Part shown: positions 47,201 to 59,272 of the stretch, piece by piece
How positions within the stretch are numbered: position 1 is the first letter of the stretch
Layout: each line of letters begins with the position of its first letter
Assembly: GCA_954871525.1 (NCBI GenBank)
Contig: OX940870.1
Coordinates: 13,857,501-13,921,500 of the forward strand
Length of the DNA: 64,000 nucleotides
Direction of reading: 5' to 3'
Origin: Parietaria judaica
Lineage: Eukaryota > Streptophyta > Magnoliopsida > Rosales > Urticaceae
Made by a program: the position numbers and the translations under genes
Notes under the pieces: model-generated
Seen by the model: the letters and a program-made list of their open reading frames with translations, nothing else
The model's database searches: none
What the model was told of the DNA's origin: nothing

Positions 47201-49414
47201 GTATAGTTGACCCATGTCCAGATTCATTCATAAACAATTTATTAAAGAAAGATGAACAATAATACTTGTAGAAAGTAAGAATAATGTTTTCACCGACAAC
47301 AATACACATGGTGAGCAACCAGCTGTCAAAGACGCAAAAGGCACTATAGAAAAAAGGCACAAAACGACAGGCGAATATCAAAGCAATGGGACACGTTAAA
47401 TCGACTTTTATTTCTTCTTTTTTTCTTATAATCATATAATTCATTTTCAACCTACCAAAACAATTCAAAATCGATGACTTAACGACCAAGACTTGAATTT
47501 TGTGCCGACTATTAATTTAAGAAGTAACACTAACACAGTATGGCTAAGCTACTATATCCATCAACAACACGTGACCGATAAATAAATGTCACATTTAATA
47601 AAAGAGTGAAATTCATTAAATAATGATTACCGTGTGATTGAGCTTGTACCAGTCCCCAATAAGGACAGTGAAATCGCCATCTGGGTCAGGGAAAGGAACG
47701 GGAATTCTCGGCCTACTCGCAATCCTAATGCCTCCGAATCCACCGGCAGCTTTGTGAAACGCAAGAGACGGGAAATAGTAGTAACTCCCGATCTGGTCCT
47801 TCATTTGCAAAATGTACGTGAAGTTCTTCCCCGGAGGAATCGGACACGTCGTTCCGAGCACACCGTCTTCAAAAGAATTCCTTCTGTTCTGAATCCCATT
47901 CCTATACACACAATACATTGTCAAAACTCGGGTTAAATAGAATAGATCCGTTAAATTAGAGAAGTTTAGAAGTCTACTATTTATGATTATGAGTATTTAA
48001 ATTATTATTGAAAAATAAAGTTACCTAATAAAAATTTCGGTGAAAAAGAGTTAGTAAAAATGCAGAATGTATTGAAAATCTGTTATTGTGCATGAAATAT
48101 TGATGACATTTAAGTGACGGCACCGATATTTGCATGTGCATATACTGCACTTGCGAACGTCAATTAGTGCAAGTTGTGCAACGCGTTAGGAAAGTGGATG
48201 CGCGTATTAATGTCACATGGCAATTTGATACCCAGAAAAAAGAGAGTAATTATTTGACGTAAAAACGTTATTTTATTTTCTACTTGTGGGGTTTCCAGTC
48301 TCGCGATTGGCCGAGAAAATTGGACCGAGATGTATCAGAATCTGGAATCGCAGAATTTATCGAAAACAACAAGAACCAAACATGCCATCTACACGTATGT
48401 TGGTACAATAATAAAGAGCAATAAAATAATGTAAAGAAAAATAAAAGGTGACAATGATCTTTCCTTTTCTATCCTCAAATGTCACTCTACAGCCGATGCC
48501 AGCTAAATGCAAATAGACCCGAGTGTCACTATCGTGCTCTTCACTTGTTTAAGTACTAATCTCCAAAAATATAATTTTGTTTTCTTATTGAACTAATACT
48601 CATGGATAATGTGTGTTCATTTTTTGCTTGTAAAACTTGGAATATTCTTTTTGGAATACGCTCTCATCAACCAACTTTTTATGATCAAAACAGGAATGCA
48701 ATTACCAAAAGCCTTATTTTCTCGATAACAAAGCCTACTTACTCCCCGGGATAATGGGAATTTATTACACAAAACTAAACCAAAACAAATAGCAAAAAAT
48801 CAGGAGTTTAGTATAAGTCAAATTAAATCCTATCATAATCTACTATAATTTCATATGAGTTTCGTATCCTTAAGCAATGTAGGTTGTTCTTTTACAAAAA
48901 AGCCCTCGGATAACCTCAATAGAGAAGGATTAGCAAGGGCAGGACTGTCTTTGGGAGACGGAACAGTTACTCTAAGTGTAGTTAATGAAGACGAAAGTGA
49001 GGATAAGGAATGTTAAGGAAGACAAGTAAGGAATAGTTCGTTAGTTAGATTACCAAGAAAGAAGGAAAGGCTCGTCCAAACTGTTGAAGACGTTGATGAT
49101 GAGATTCTCGTTCGTCACAGTGTGAATATCGGGACCAGGAAACTGTCCATTGATCAGGATTCCCTGCAAACAAACAGATCGGCTTCTCGTCACCCAGATC
49201 GGACGATTTCGCTCCAAAAAAATCAAAGCATGACACGAAAATGAATCGGAATCCCGAGCAGAGCAGAGAAGCGAACCTGTTGACGAACGCCGAGAGGATA
49301 AATATCGCCGTAAGTGACGTTCCACTCGAAGAACCTGTACGGATCCTCAGCCCTAACAATGGCGACCAGAGAGGCCGCGAATAGGAGGAGCAATCCGGCG
49401 CCGCTCAGCGCCAT
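44205..49414 (-). CDS. SKS5: SKU5-similar multicopper-oxidase-like protein (SKS5/6-type)
   Basis: Secreted cupredoxin-fold protein of the SKU5/NTP303 family, linked to cell-wall growth. Exons: 49277-49414, 49054-49163, 47631-47901, 46426-46528, 45611-45959, 44924-45286, 44770-44848, 44205-44417; 1626 bp, 541 residues, the usual length. Residues 1-22 form a signal peptide (MALSGAGLLLLFAASLVAIVRA). Three cupredoxin domains follow: GILINGQFPGPDI in the first, FRIQDHKMKLVEVEG in the second, and SIHLSGYSFFVVGMDGGQW in the third. The copper-binding His clusters of true oxidases are replaced (LLSWNGIQ where HWHG is usual; WNVRSEFWARQY where HCHIEWH is usual), as is typical of SKS proteins, so oxidase activity is unlikely. 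The end ALLCGRATGRRTRPL has no hydrophobic GPI-anchor tail, unlike SKU5. The symbol rests on similarity and remembered synteny; other SKS numbers are possible. Confidence 0.93.
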
Positions 49415-49560
49415 GTCTGAGAGATCTCTGTGACAATGGCGATGAGAGAAGCGAAGATCGAAGAGAGCGAGAGAGAGTGAGTGATGGGATGAAGGAAAAG
49501 CAGGTATTTAAGCCGTGGAGAGAGAGAGAGAGGTGGTGCTACGTAACTGTGCTTGTTGAG
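49415..49560 (-). promoter_or_regulatory. SKS leader and core promoter
   Basis: On the minus strand, a TATA-like CTTAAATAC (about 49504-49512) is followed by CT-rich leader sequence (ACTCACTCTCTCTCGCTC) up to the ATG at 49414. A GAGAGA/TCTCTC tract lies on both sides of the TATA-like box. Confidence 0.6.
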
Positions 49561-51130
49561 CCGCAAAGGAAACTGAATAGAAAGAGAGGGAAAACATTCA
49601 TTATTTCTTTTTTAGGTGGAATAATTAAAAGGGGAAAATCTTAAAATATAATAACAATAATTGGCGAATTTGCCCTCGTAATTTTGCATGCTAGTGCATT
49701 TTGCTCTAGAATTTTAGTTTTCTTACACCAAAGTCTTCTTGTAATTTAATAACGCAACACATTTTTGTTATGCGTTTAAAAATGACGAATAATGTATACT
49801 TATGTATTATATACGATATTGATATTTTTATAAATTATTTAGTGAAGTATGGTATTAAGATATTAAATTGTTATATACTTTTTATTTTGAACTTCACAAG
49901 TATATGATAATATAATGATAATTTCCATTAAATTATCATATATTTGTGAAGCAAACAATAAGTATAATTATTGGAATTTTTTGGAATATAAAATTCACGT
50001 AAAAAATTGAAGAGAAATAAGAGAAAACTGAAATAGTAAACAAATGGGAAGATGATTACAAAGTGAAGTTGGTACCAATCAATGTGTTTAGTTATTATTT
50101 AAAGTAAAATGGACTTTTTCGCCAAAAATTAAAATTCAGGAGACAAAAACTCACAAACTAAAAAAGTTGGGAGGGCATTTGTGTCAATTAGCAGTAACCG
50201 TGTCGGTGTGGTGGGGTCAGTAAATTAGCAATAGTAATTTTGTTTAAAGATTCAAGTGTGTTTGATTTGTCCCCCCACATGCCACATGGACTGGCTTTTG
50301 GCGGGATTCGAACCAGAGGGGTAATTTTGGGAATTCACATGGTCTTAATCTGCAATGGGAGCATTTGTGTCCCTCTTTTGGTCGTATGCGTATTGACAAT
50401 AACATGTTTATAACGCGTTTACTAATTAATTTGGGATGGGTAGTTAATGAAGCTGTTAATCATTAATTAGTGATCTCGCTACCAATAGTAGTAACTAATA
50501 ATAGACATGTACTGTGCATAAAAACTGCTACGAATTTGTCATCCACTCCGTTCGAAATTATGGGAGTTCGTTACTCTTATACTAAGAGCCCACAACTATA
50601 TTAATTACAAATCCTGAGTAATTAACAAGAACATTAGTGGGGATTTGTATTTTTTATAAGGGGGAAAATGAGGAACAAACTAGAATTAACAATGCAAATA
50701 GCAAAGTAACATCATAATAAAGGAATCATTCTGTAGAATAAAATACTAGTTTAGGTATTTTATTAGTTTCACGACATTGACAACGGTAAATTTTTAATAA
50801 ATAACATCGTAAGAAATTAAGAGAATGAAAAATAATATAATACTCAACATAAGTAAGGGACATTTAAATCAATCATCATAATTATATCGATTCCATTATT
50901 CCGCATCAAGTCATTGCGTTTGTTGTGTGTCAATCTAGTTGAAATTCAATATTAGTTCGTTTCGTTAAAGGCCTGATTTTCATCTTTTATATAATAAGGT
51001 AAATGAACGAAATGTCTATTTTATGTTAATTTTTTTAAAAATCTACTCATTGTGTGTATTTTTTACTCTCACAAATATGCATTTTTAAAAAAGTTTGACA
51101 CAAAAATAGGTATTTCGTACAATTTTTATA

Positions 51131-51169
<39 letters not shown>

Positions 51170-53220
51170 TAAAGAGGATCGATAGGAAGCTAGATAGTGT
51201 GTGAGTGTTTAAAGTGGCAGCGAGGAAGAAGGTGGTAGCTTTTATAATAGGAATTAGGAAGTGAGCAGCACAGCAAACAAGTTGGAATGAGGTGTGATTT
51301 AATGACCATTTTTTTTTTTTTTTTGAAATAATTTTATGACCACTTTAATAGGCCGAAAGATAGATAAGGACGTCTTATAATTACTGCTTAAACGTCTCAT
51401 CCGCAATAACCAACACAATTATAGTTATTTATCAGCATAAATTCACACACTACTCGAAACGTTTCTTTAAACTTGTTACTACTTACAAACAAGTAGCTCA
51501 TTCTCATATGTGTTTGACTTTCCATAACTGAATTCAAAGTCATGAGTTGTTGCTTGCCTCTCCTCAATTAAAAGATAATTCCAGCGAAAATACTTTATAT
51601 TATTCAAATTTTTATTTGCGCTAAATACTCAAATTCGTAAAATTTGTATTTTCAATTTGTGTTGTCTTATTTATTTTTGTTAGTGTTATATCATCTACAC
51701 GTGTATGTTTAAGATTGAGGTATTTAACACGAAAACTTTCAGTGTAAAAAAAAAAAAACAACAACATTAATTTGAATTCTATTTATGTAAAAACTAAATA
51801 ATAACGGTAATATGCTAATACATTTAATCAGAGCAATCAAAATTTGAGAATATACTACCTAATTAAAAAAAATGCATCACAAGTATCCTTCATTATGATA
51901 ATTACATCAATGATAGTCATAGATCATTATTATTGCGTTTGCATTTTAATTTCATCCCCATACATTTTATGCGATAAAAAAAAATGAGCATCTTTTAAAG
52001 CACGAAAAAAAAAAAGGTTCCAATAATTGCTACCGACATAAAAAATTATTTAATTATAAGTTCAGATTCGATATTTTTATTGTGATGATAAATATATAGA
52101 AAAAATAGGCAGAAATAGGCCACTTCACATATTCATAGGAAAAAGAATTAGAAAAACTTCGTGGAACTCATCCTAGCATGGAAACCAAATTCCCCATCCA
52201 ATTCCTAACCCTTAGATGATAAAAAAAAAAAAATATAACTCGTTGAATGTTAATATAAATAAATAAATTCCGAAATATACTATAGGGTACATCAACATTG
52301 TGACAATTTGTTTTGCCAATTTATATGACTGGTTCTATTATCTTATACCTATTTAATGCGAATAGACCGACATATCAATTAAGCTATGGTCACACTCTTT
52401 TATTTTAGCAGCACTGTGATTTGTTTGAAATTTGAATAATAGGAAGTTAAACATTATTGTTGCTCATATATTCTAGTTAGCCAATATATGTATATATATA
52501 TAACCCACGTAAGGAACATTATCGGTCCAATCCAGTGCATAGACACTTGTTGCTCTCTAAGAATAAACAACATAACAAAGATAAAAATTCACGTGAAAAT
52601 GAGATGACTACATCGCAAAATATATTATCGATAGGTTCTTCTAGATCAAAAGCAATATAATTTATTTTAATAATTAATTATGCATAATAATGATTTTTTA
52701 TTAGTTAGGACTACTGTAAAAAGTGGAAATATTTAAATTAAAATAAAGATCGAATATTAGATACACAAGGTTATACTTTTCTTTTATTAATAAATATGGC
52801 CATAACTCATAAGATGAAGCGAGTCGTGCTAATTTTAGACACACAACACAGCAATGAACATAAATAATGAAAGCGAAAATTGACGAGTTTTAGGAATGGT
52901 GTGTCTTTCTTTAAAAATTCCACAATATGAAGAGACTTTTCGTCGAAAGCTATATGATATATTAGATTATAATATGAATCTGAATATGACATTTCGCCGA
53001 GCAGTCTCTTAATCAAGTGAGGACGATTTATGTGAAAGTGGGGTTTACATTTAATAAATTTATAAAAATTAATTGCAATAAGCACAATTTCCCTCAATTA
53101 TACCCAAATTTTCTCAATGCCAAGTGAGAAAAAAAAATTATTCCAAATTTTAGACGATAATTAAATATCCCATATAGTAATCTATATAGTAAATCAAATG
53201 TACTACTTACTACTACTAAC
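49561..53220. other. AT-rich intergenic region
   Basis: No gene recognised over 3.6 kb. It contains a TTA microsatellite (about 51134-51166), several A/T homopolymers and one small inverted-repeat element (51007-51118). The part next to 49560 presumably includes upstream regulatory DNA of the SKS gene. Confidence 0.6.
51007..51118. mobile_element. Small inverted-repeat element (MITE-like)
   Basis: The left arm ACGAAATGTCTATTTTATGT (51007 on) and the right arm, inverted ACGAAATACCTATTTTTGTG (to 51118), form an imperfect hairpin of about 112 bp. No clear target-site duplication. Confidence 0.5.
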
Positions 53221-53461
53221 TAGGGGTAGCATTTTTGGACCCAATCTGATGGCCCAACTCAATCAATTAGAGATCCGACCTCAATCTAACTCGCTCAATT
53301 TTACCAGCTCAAAATTGGGTCGGATTGGAGCGGACCCGACTATTATTTGAGTCGGAGTCGGGTCCAAAGCCTTGGGTCGGAGTCGGGTCAGGGTCTCCGA
53401 CCTGACCAATATAATTAATATATATTTTATATTAATTTTTATTCAAGCAGTGGAATCTTTA

Positions 53462-54925
53462 GTTGGCGTTTGGTTATCGTCTCCGAGACTAGTTTCTGAT
53501 TTTGGTTTCAAAAAGTGTCATATTGGTTTCGCAAACCACGTTTGGTTGCCAATTGTCTCTGTTTTTCGAGACCGGTCTCGCAGACCACTGAAATTTTAAT
53601 GGAGAAAAACAAAAAACGACTTGAAGTTGTTTTCTGCCTTTGGTCTTCAAGTCAATAGTACAATATAAAACAGTATTAATATATTATCATTCTATAATAT
53701 TATTATATTATTTATAATAAGATATTAAGTATTAACTATGAAATTAACATATATAATAAATTATTAAATTCATATATATAATAATAAATTTTAATGACAT
53801 TACTATCATATTAACAAATATACTTAAAATTATGTATATTATTAAATACTAACTTTATTACAAAGATATAAACTTTTGAACGGAATATTTACTTTATATT
53901 ACATTATTTAAACTAGGAGTGAATTTTTTTGTAATCGTTTCTCGATTTTGTCCCGATTCCGGTACCGGTCCCGGAACGGTTTTAAAAAAAATAAGGGAAA
54001 TTTAGTTGGAAACTGGGAACCGGTGCTTCCCGGTTCACGGTTTATGGAACCGGGAACCGGAACCGGTACTAGAAGTAAAATTTCCCGAGTTTTGGTACCG
54101 GTTTCGGTTGTAAACTACATGTAGTTTTAGATGTTTTATAGTATGTTGTTTTTAAATACTTTGTATGCTTATTGTAGTTTTTGGGTTATATGTCGTTTTT
54201 TATGACTTAAACTACGTGTTGTTCTTCGTTATTAGGGTGTAATATTTACCGTTTTCCTTTCTCGACCCTTCAATCTCTCTTTCTCCCTCTCTCATCCATT
54301 GTGCCGTCATATTTTTCTCTTCGCCGAGAACCCTCCACCGCTACATGTCCCCGTTTTCCAATTAGAAGATTTCACTCGCAAGCAAAATGTATGTCTCGTG
54401 TTAAGTTTTTGTTTCGGCCATTAATTTTTGTCTCGTGTTAGGCACCGAATTTTTTCACGAATCTTTTCTTACTTTTTCCCGGTACCGGTTCCGGTTCCGA
54501 ATTTAAAAAAAATAGGGAAATTTACAATCGGAACCGGGAACCGGTACCGAAAATAAAAATCCCGAATTTTTGGAATAGTACCAAAAACAACTAATTTCCC
54601 GGTTCCCGGTTCCGCTTTCACTCCTAATTTAAACATGTAAATAGAGTCATGAAATAAGAATAATTTTTGTATTATATGGCAAATATTTTTTAGATATAAT
54701 ATTAATATATATTAATTTCAAATAAAACATATTTTCTTTTTAGTAACATACATTGTGTTTTATTGCCTTTTTTCATTTATATTCAATCACGGGTTAACAA
54801 AAAACTATCTAAACAGTGTTTCAAAAATCAAACTCTCAAACTGGTTTGGTAGACTAAACTCTCAGACTGGTTTCTCAAACCAATTTGCAAAACTGGTTTC
54901 CCAAGCCTGTTAACCAAATGTCACC
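53462..54925. mobile_element. Harbinger/Tourist-like MITE, middle layer
   Basis: Ends GTTGGCGTTTGGTTATC and, inverted, GGTGACATTTGGTTAAC, about 13 of 17 matching, flanked on both sides by TTA (53459-53461 and 54926-54928), the usual target of PIF/Harbinger elements. Subterminal GGTTTC/GAAACC words recur. Without the inner element it is about 0.74 kb. No coding domain. Confidence 0.72.
53914..54626. mobile_element. hAT-type MITE, inner layer
   Basis: 713 bp starting TAGGAGTGAATTT and ending, inverted, TAGGAGTGAAAGCGGAACC. It is flanked by perfect 8-bp duplications ATTTAAAC (53906-53913 and 54627-54634). Both ends carry repeated GGAACCGG/CCGGTTCC words. The termini resemble those of the outer element, so both belong to related hAT families. 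No protein is encoded. Confidence 0.88.
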
Positions 54926-56705
54926 TTAATCTTTTAAAATTTCTCTTTCCCAATTTTATTTGCACTCAAAGACTGTCCAATCTTTCATTTTCATGTTTTA
55001 CATTGTTAGTGTATGTCTGATTAAATTTGTTTCGGGTATTTTTATTTGAATTTTGAGTTACATTGATGCATTTTTTAAATATTACTTTTTGTTATATAAG
55101 ATTAAAATTTAATTAATCGGTACGAGCATTAAAAAAAATTAGTCGGATCGGGTTTTTTTTTTGGAACCTGAAGTGGTCGGGTCGGGTCCATAAAAAACAT
55201 CGGGGCGGGCCAACTAGAGTTGTTGTTGGCGACGTCGCGACCCGTCATGACGTAATCGCCGAAAATCGCAAACAGCCCCGTCGCGATGCGTGGTGGTGGT
55301 GCAACTTGCAATGCGTGGCGACGGAGAGAGAGATAGAGAGAGGGGGGGGGGGGGGACAGCATCGCTTAGTTGAGGCCGAATCGCGATTGTTCGCGATTTT
55401 GGAGGCCGAATCACGAACGTCCAGTGGCCGTTGCGACGGTCGCGAACGCCAATCCCCTATCGCGAACTACAGCTTTAGGCCCAACCCAACCCATACTCAC
55501 TCCTAGTACTAACTGCTAAGGCTAAATATTCGGTAAATGAAGCTAGGTTTCGTTCTATTTCTCTCTTTTGTGTATCAGTATTACATCGTCTATTACAATT
55601 TACTACTTTTTTTTTTTGGGTAGGCTGTCATATTTTTTTAGCTTTTACTAATTAAAGCCAATTGTAACCCGTAGGTAGAATATTTCTAAGACATATTTTT
55701 CATTCTCTATTTTAGAACGAAAAAAAAAAGGTTATTATAACTAATAAGGGTTATGATTGACAAAAGTATCTAAGTTGTTTAAAAATAGAGTGACATAAGT
55801 TGTTTAATAAGGGAAGAATGTAATGTTCGGTATCCTCACATACGTAAATTCTAGGTAATGTCGATAAAATAATTTTGTTATGAGAAAGAATGAATTTATG
55901 CAGCGAAATACAGACGTAATATTTATTATTTTATCATTTGACATCAACACAAACTTTGATCTTTAGATGCAGTGTGTGAAGCCGAGACTCCCAAACAAGA
56001 ACCAGTGTGCTAATAAATATTATACCTATGTTCATATATAGTATTTATAATTATGATGTACATGTTATTAGAAGTAGTTGAGTTAGTCATCTATTGGTGT
56101 TATTTTGAGGATTAATTTAGATATATTATTATGTCAAAGGACTAAATAAAATAAATAATATAATAGACAACCTAGCCACACCTTACTAGAACATTCATGA
56201 TCATATTTTTACACCTTTAGTCCTCTCCCAACTCTGATATCGGCGGCAAATGGAAAATAGACAACTTCCTTCTCAATAAGTTTAATTCCCTCACTCTTTA
56301 AACCATACGTGCTACCCTTTTTCCTTGTTCCATCGCCACCGAAACAATTACTTGGTTGCTATTGATGCCTAGCTTGTTTCTAAGCTCACCGATTTCATAG
56401 CAAGATAATTAGCACATCTGGTTTGGTGGGGGCTCGACATTTCTCACAAAGCGAACATCTAAGGACTTGAGGTAAGTAGAAATCTTTTAAAGTGTATCAC
56501 AAGGACAATATAAATGATATTTTTATGATACTTTGGAATGAGATGTGTTAAAAACACGATGGTTTATAACTTACGAAATTTGATCATAGTGGTTTGTAAA
56601 AGTGTGGTACTTTTATTTTTGGGTTGTTGTGTACCTTGTTAATTACTTGGCTGTAGGAGGGTCCCACTCTCCGTAATAGTATCTTAACGGAGAATAAAAC
56701 ACTTT

Positions 56706-56975
56706 CCATGTAAGCGTCAAAGAGTGACGTATAAAAGGCCCGCGTTCCGTAGGAATTTCCCGGGACGGCGGAAGGAAGTGTATATAAAAACAGTTGCCAT
56801 GTAAGCGTCAAAGAGTGACGTATAAAAGGCCCGCGTTCTGTAGGAATTTCCCAGGACGACGGAAGGAAGTGTATATAAAAACACTTGCCATGTAAGCGTC
56901 AAATAGTGACGTATCAAAGGCCCGCGTTCCGTAGAAATTACCGGGGAAGGCGGAAAGAAGTGTATATTATGTTCC
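56706..56975. repeat. 91-bp tandem repeat, about three copies
   Basis: Copies start at 56706, 56797 and 56888. Each contains GTGACGTATAAAAGGCCCG (the third has GTATCAAAGG) and GTGTATATAAAAA. Copies 1 and 2 differ at few positions; copy 3 is more diverged and runs into a partial fourth copy (about 56970-57000). Confidence 0.88.
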
Positions 56976-57531
56976 GTAGGAATTGCCCGGAATAGTGAAA
57001 AGTAGTAAAGTGTCATAATTTTGAGACACATTGGGACCGGGAAGAACCTAAGCAAGAATTTAACCATATACACTACCTTTTATATTTCGGTAAAAGATGG
57101 GAATCTTAATAGAACGAAACATGAGGTACCACATATGAAAAGTAAAATCGTATTTAACGTTGAAAGTTGATAGTTATATTACTCTGTTTGTATTCGATCT
57201 CTACTTATTCAGCTTTAGCTCACACAGTTCTTGTCATACATGTAATCAGTTATTAGCTTCAATGTTGGCTGGAAATCTCAGATCATCAGCAATGCTATTG
57301 TACATGGACATAGACCTGTGGCTTAATCTTTTTCAAATAAATACATGTGAATTAGATATGTTTTAATTAAGTAAAAATAACGAAGTAGCAAACGTGTATT
57401 TTGTGGCTACGATCGTTATGAAAAATACTTAGAGATAACTTTAATTTTTGTAGTAAGTTATAGCTCGTAAAGAAAAAAAAAATGTAACATAATCTAGTAA
57501 TAACTAATGCATGTTGCATGGTTATTCTAGA

Positions 57532-57960
57532 GGGGTGTTAAAAATAGCGACAAAAGTACTTATGTTTACATTATTTTTTTGGTAAATCGTTAGAACTCCT
57601 CGACTTTTTCTTGAGTTTTTTATTTTATTTTACTATTTATGTGAATGTTGACGTCAACAACGCAGTTACAATGCTATTGAGGAGATGAACTGATAATTCG
57701 AGAGAGAAAGTGAGAAGAAAAATAAGAATTTGCGTTCATAATGTTCAAAGAATTTGTGTTTACATACTTTTTTATTTTGATACTAGTGTGTTTGATTGTT
57801 CGAGTTTATTTGTTTGATTTACGCTGACGTCATTATTGACGGAAATAGTAAAAAAAAAAAAACTTATAGCAAAATGGACGAGGTCTACCGATCGAAAAAA
57901 GATAAACTTGGATACTTTTAACTTTTACCACTGTTTTTTTATGTTAATTTTATGTCACCC
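57532..57960. repeat. Imperfect long inverted repeat (possible MITE)
   Basis: Left part GGGGTGTTAAAAATAGCGAC... and right part, inverted, GGGTGACATAAAATTAAC... share a common order of words (AAGTA..AAGTTTA, TTTTTTACTATTT, TGACGTCA) over about 120 bp. The arms are diverged and the borders are approximate. Confidence 0.5.
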
Positions 57961-58972
57961 TATTTTCAAATAATTTAGGCACTTTTGCCCGATGGTAATA
58001 ATAACAGTAATTTAGTAGCTTTTTTTTTTTTTTTTCTTTTGTGGAAGCGTACAAAAAACAGTATGAAAGAGTGCATGTGAACTCACTCAACTACGTAGCC
58101 TAACAAACTCTAAACGTAAAAAAGAATCATTCAGTTATTCCTTAAATTTCGGTTAACAAAAAGTGTCTTGATTATTTGAATTGGCATACTAAAATGTCGT
58201 GATCAGAGACTTGTTCGACCTGATCAAATATCGATAGACAGCTCAGCAGCCATTGATTTGTAGGGCTTTCTTTCCACTCCCTGTTTCTCATGGATGGCCC
58301 CACAAGCTCATTATTGTTTATTATTGTCATAAATAAACTAAATAAAGAAAGAAAAAAAAGCATCAAAATTTTCCAAACAATGGGCAACCCATGAATCATG
58401 ATTGACTTGCCACCTTTTACCATAGGGTAAAACGAAAATTATTTGCGGCATAACTACCCATTGATTAAGGAGCCATGTTATGATTAATGTGTGATGAAAA
58501 TACTTATTCTGAACACTGAGCTACATAGACCTAATATTGGTCATTTTCTCAAAGATAAACAACCAACAAAAATATGCAGCCGCAAAACACTACTTTATGA
58601 GTACTTGTTCCCCAAATATCCTAGATAATAATAAATACAAGAAAGAAAATGACATGTTTATTGCATGTGGGATAATAAATATGTTCACATATCCCCATGA
58701 TTCCATGAACACAATTCTTTATTAGTATTCTCTCTAAAGAAACCAAACCCAAAAACCCTTTAGATCCGATTGAAAGAACCGAGTTCAAAAGCTTTGGTCA
58801 TCTATTAAAAAAGGAAAAACAAAAACGACATGTTTATGGCATGTGCCATAATTGACATGGTCACATACCCCATGATTCCATTTTGCATAAACTCTAAACT
58901 CCTAATGAAGAAACGAGTTCCAAAGCCTTGCTCTTCTGACAAACTAGGTAATCTCAGAAAAACCGACCTTGA

Positions 58973-59272
58973 TCAATTTTCTTCGGCGAAGAGAAGGCGC
59001 AGCCTCGCGGCGAAGCGACCGGTGGGTTCGAGAGAGGCTTCGTTGAGTAGATCTTGCTTTATTTTGGCCTTGCGATCGGTGAGAGCATCGTGCTCTTCCT
59101 TGAGAGTGGCGTTGTCTTCGAGGAGGTTGTGGATGCGGTACTTTTGGCCGAGCGATCTGCAGCCCAATAGCATAACCCCAGTCATCACGAAGAGCTGGAT
59201 GAACTTGTCCTTGTGCTTGGCTGCGTTTGCAAATAATCCCAGCGGTCTCTTAGGGTCGTGGAACAACGCCAT
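58973..59272 (-). CDS. Conserved plant 99-residue protein of unknown function
   Basis: Single coding exon from ATG 59272 (MALFHDPKRPLGLFANA) to TGA 58973-58975. One likely membrane segment (FIQLFVMTGVMLLGCRSL, about residues 24-41) is followed by a charged coiled-coil-like stretch (NLLEDNATLKEEHDALTDRK, about 49-68) and a basic/aromatic end (RFAARLRLLFAEEN). The composition, codon use and orderly layout are those of a real gene, and I believe similar short proteins exist across plants, but I do not know a function. The upstream sequence supports a spliced leader: an acceptor TTGACAG ends about 27 bp before the ATG, and a CT-rich leader exon lies at about 60285-60425. Confidence 0.75.
   Translation of the reverse strand: MALFHDPKRPLGLFANAAKHKDKFIQLFVMTGVMLLGCRSLGQKYRIHNLLEDNATLKEEHDALTDRKAKIKQDLLNEASLEPTGRFAARLRLLFAEEN

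Larger units (their letters stand above)
53221..55505. mobile_element. Non-autonomous hAT-type element, outer layer of a triple nest
   Basis: Starts TAGGGGTAGCATTTTTGGAC and ends, inverted, TAGGAGTGAGTATGGGTTGG. The flanks CTACTAAC (53213-53220) and GTACTAAC (55506-55513) match 7/8 as an 8-bp target-site duplication. The interior is rich in GTCGGGTC words at both ends, has no transposase, includes a run of about 14 G at 55342-55355, and is split by the element at 53462-54925. Confidence 0.8.
55514..58972. other. Intergenic region with two repeat features
   Basis: AT-rich DNA without a recognised gene. Holds the 91-bp tandem array (56706-56975) and an imperfect inverted repeat (57532-57960). 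A few words repeat at about 58665 and 58845 (ACATGTTTATTGCATGTG-like), suggesting a small direct duplication downstream of the 99-residue gene. Confidence 0.55.

Noticed and set aside
50296..50312. GGTTCGAATCCCGCC on the minus strand, like a tRNA T-arm
   Set aside because: The five-base stems do not pair properly, and no acceptor, D or anticodon arm fits around it.
56706..57000. Endogenous pararetrovirus promoter, because of TGACGT plus TATA
   Set aside because: No viral coding domain is present nearby, and the motifs alone are too common in plant DNA.
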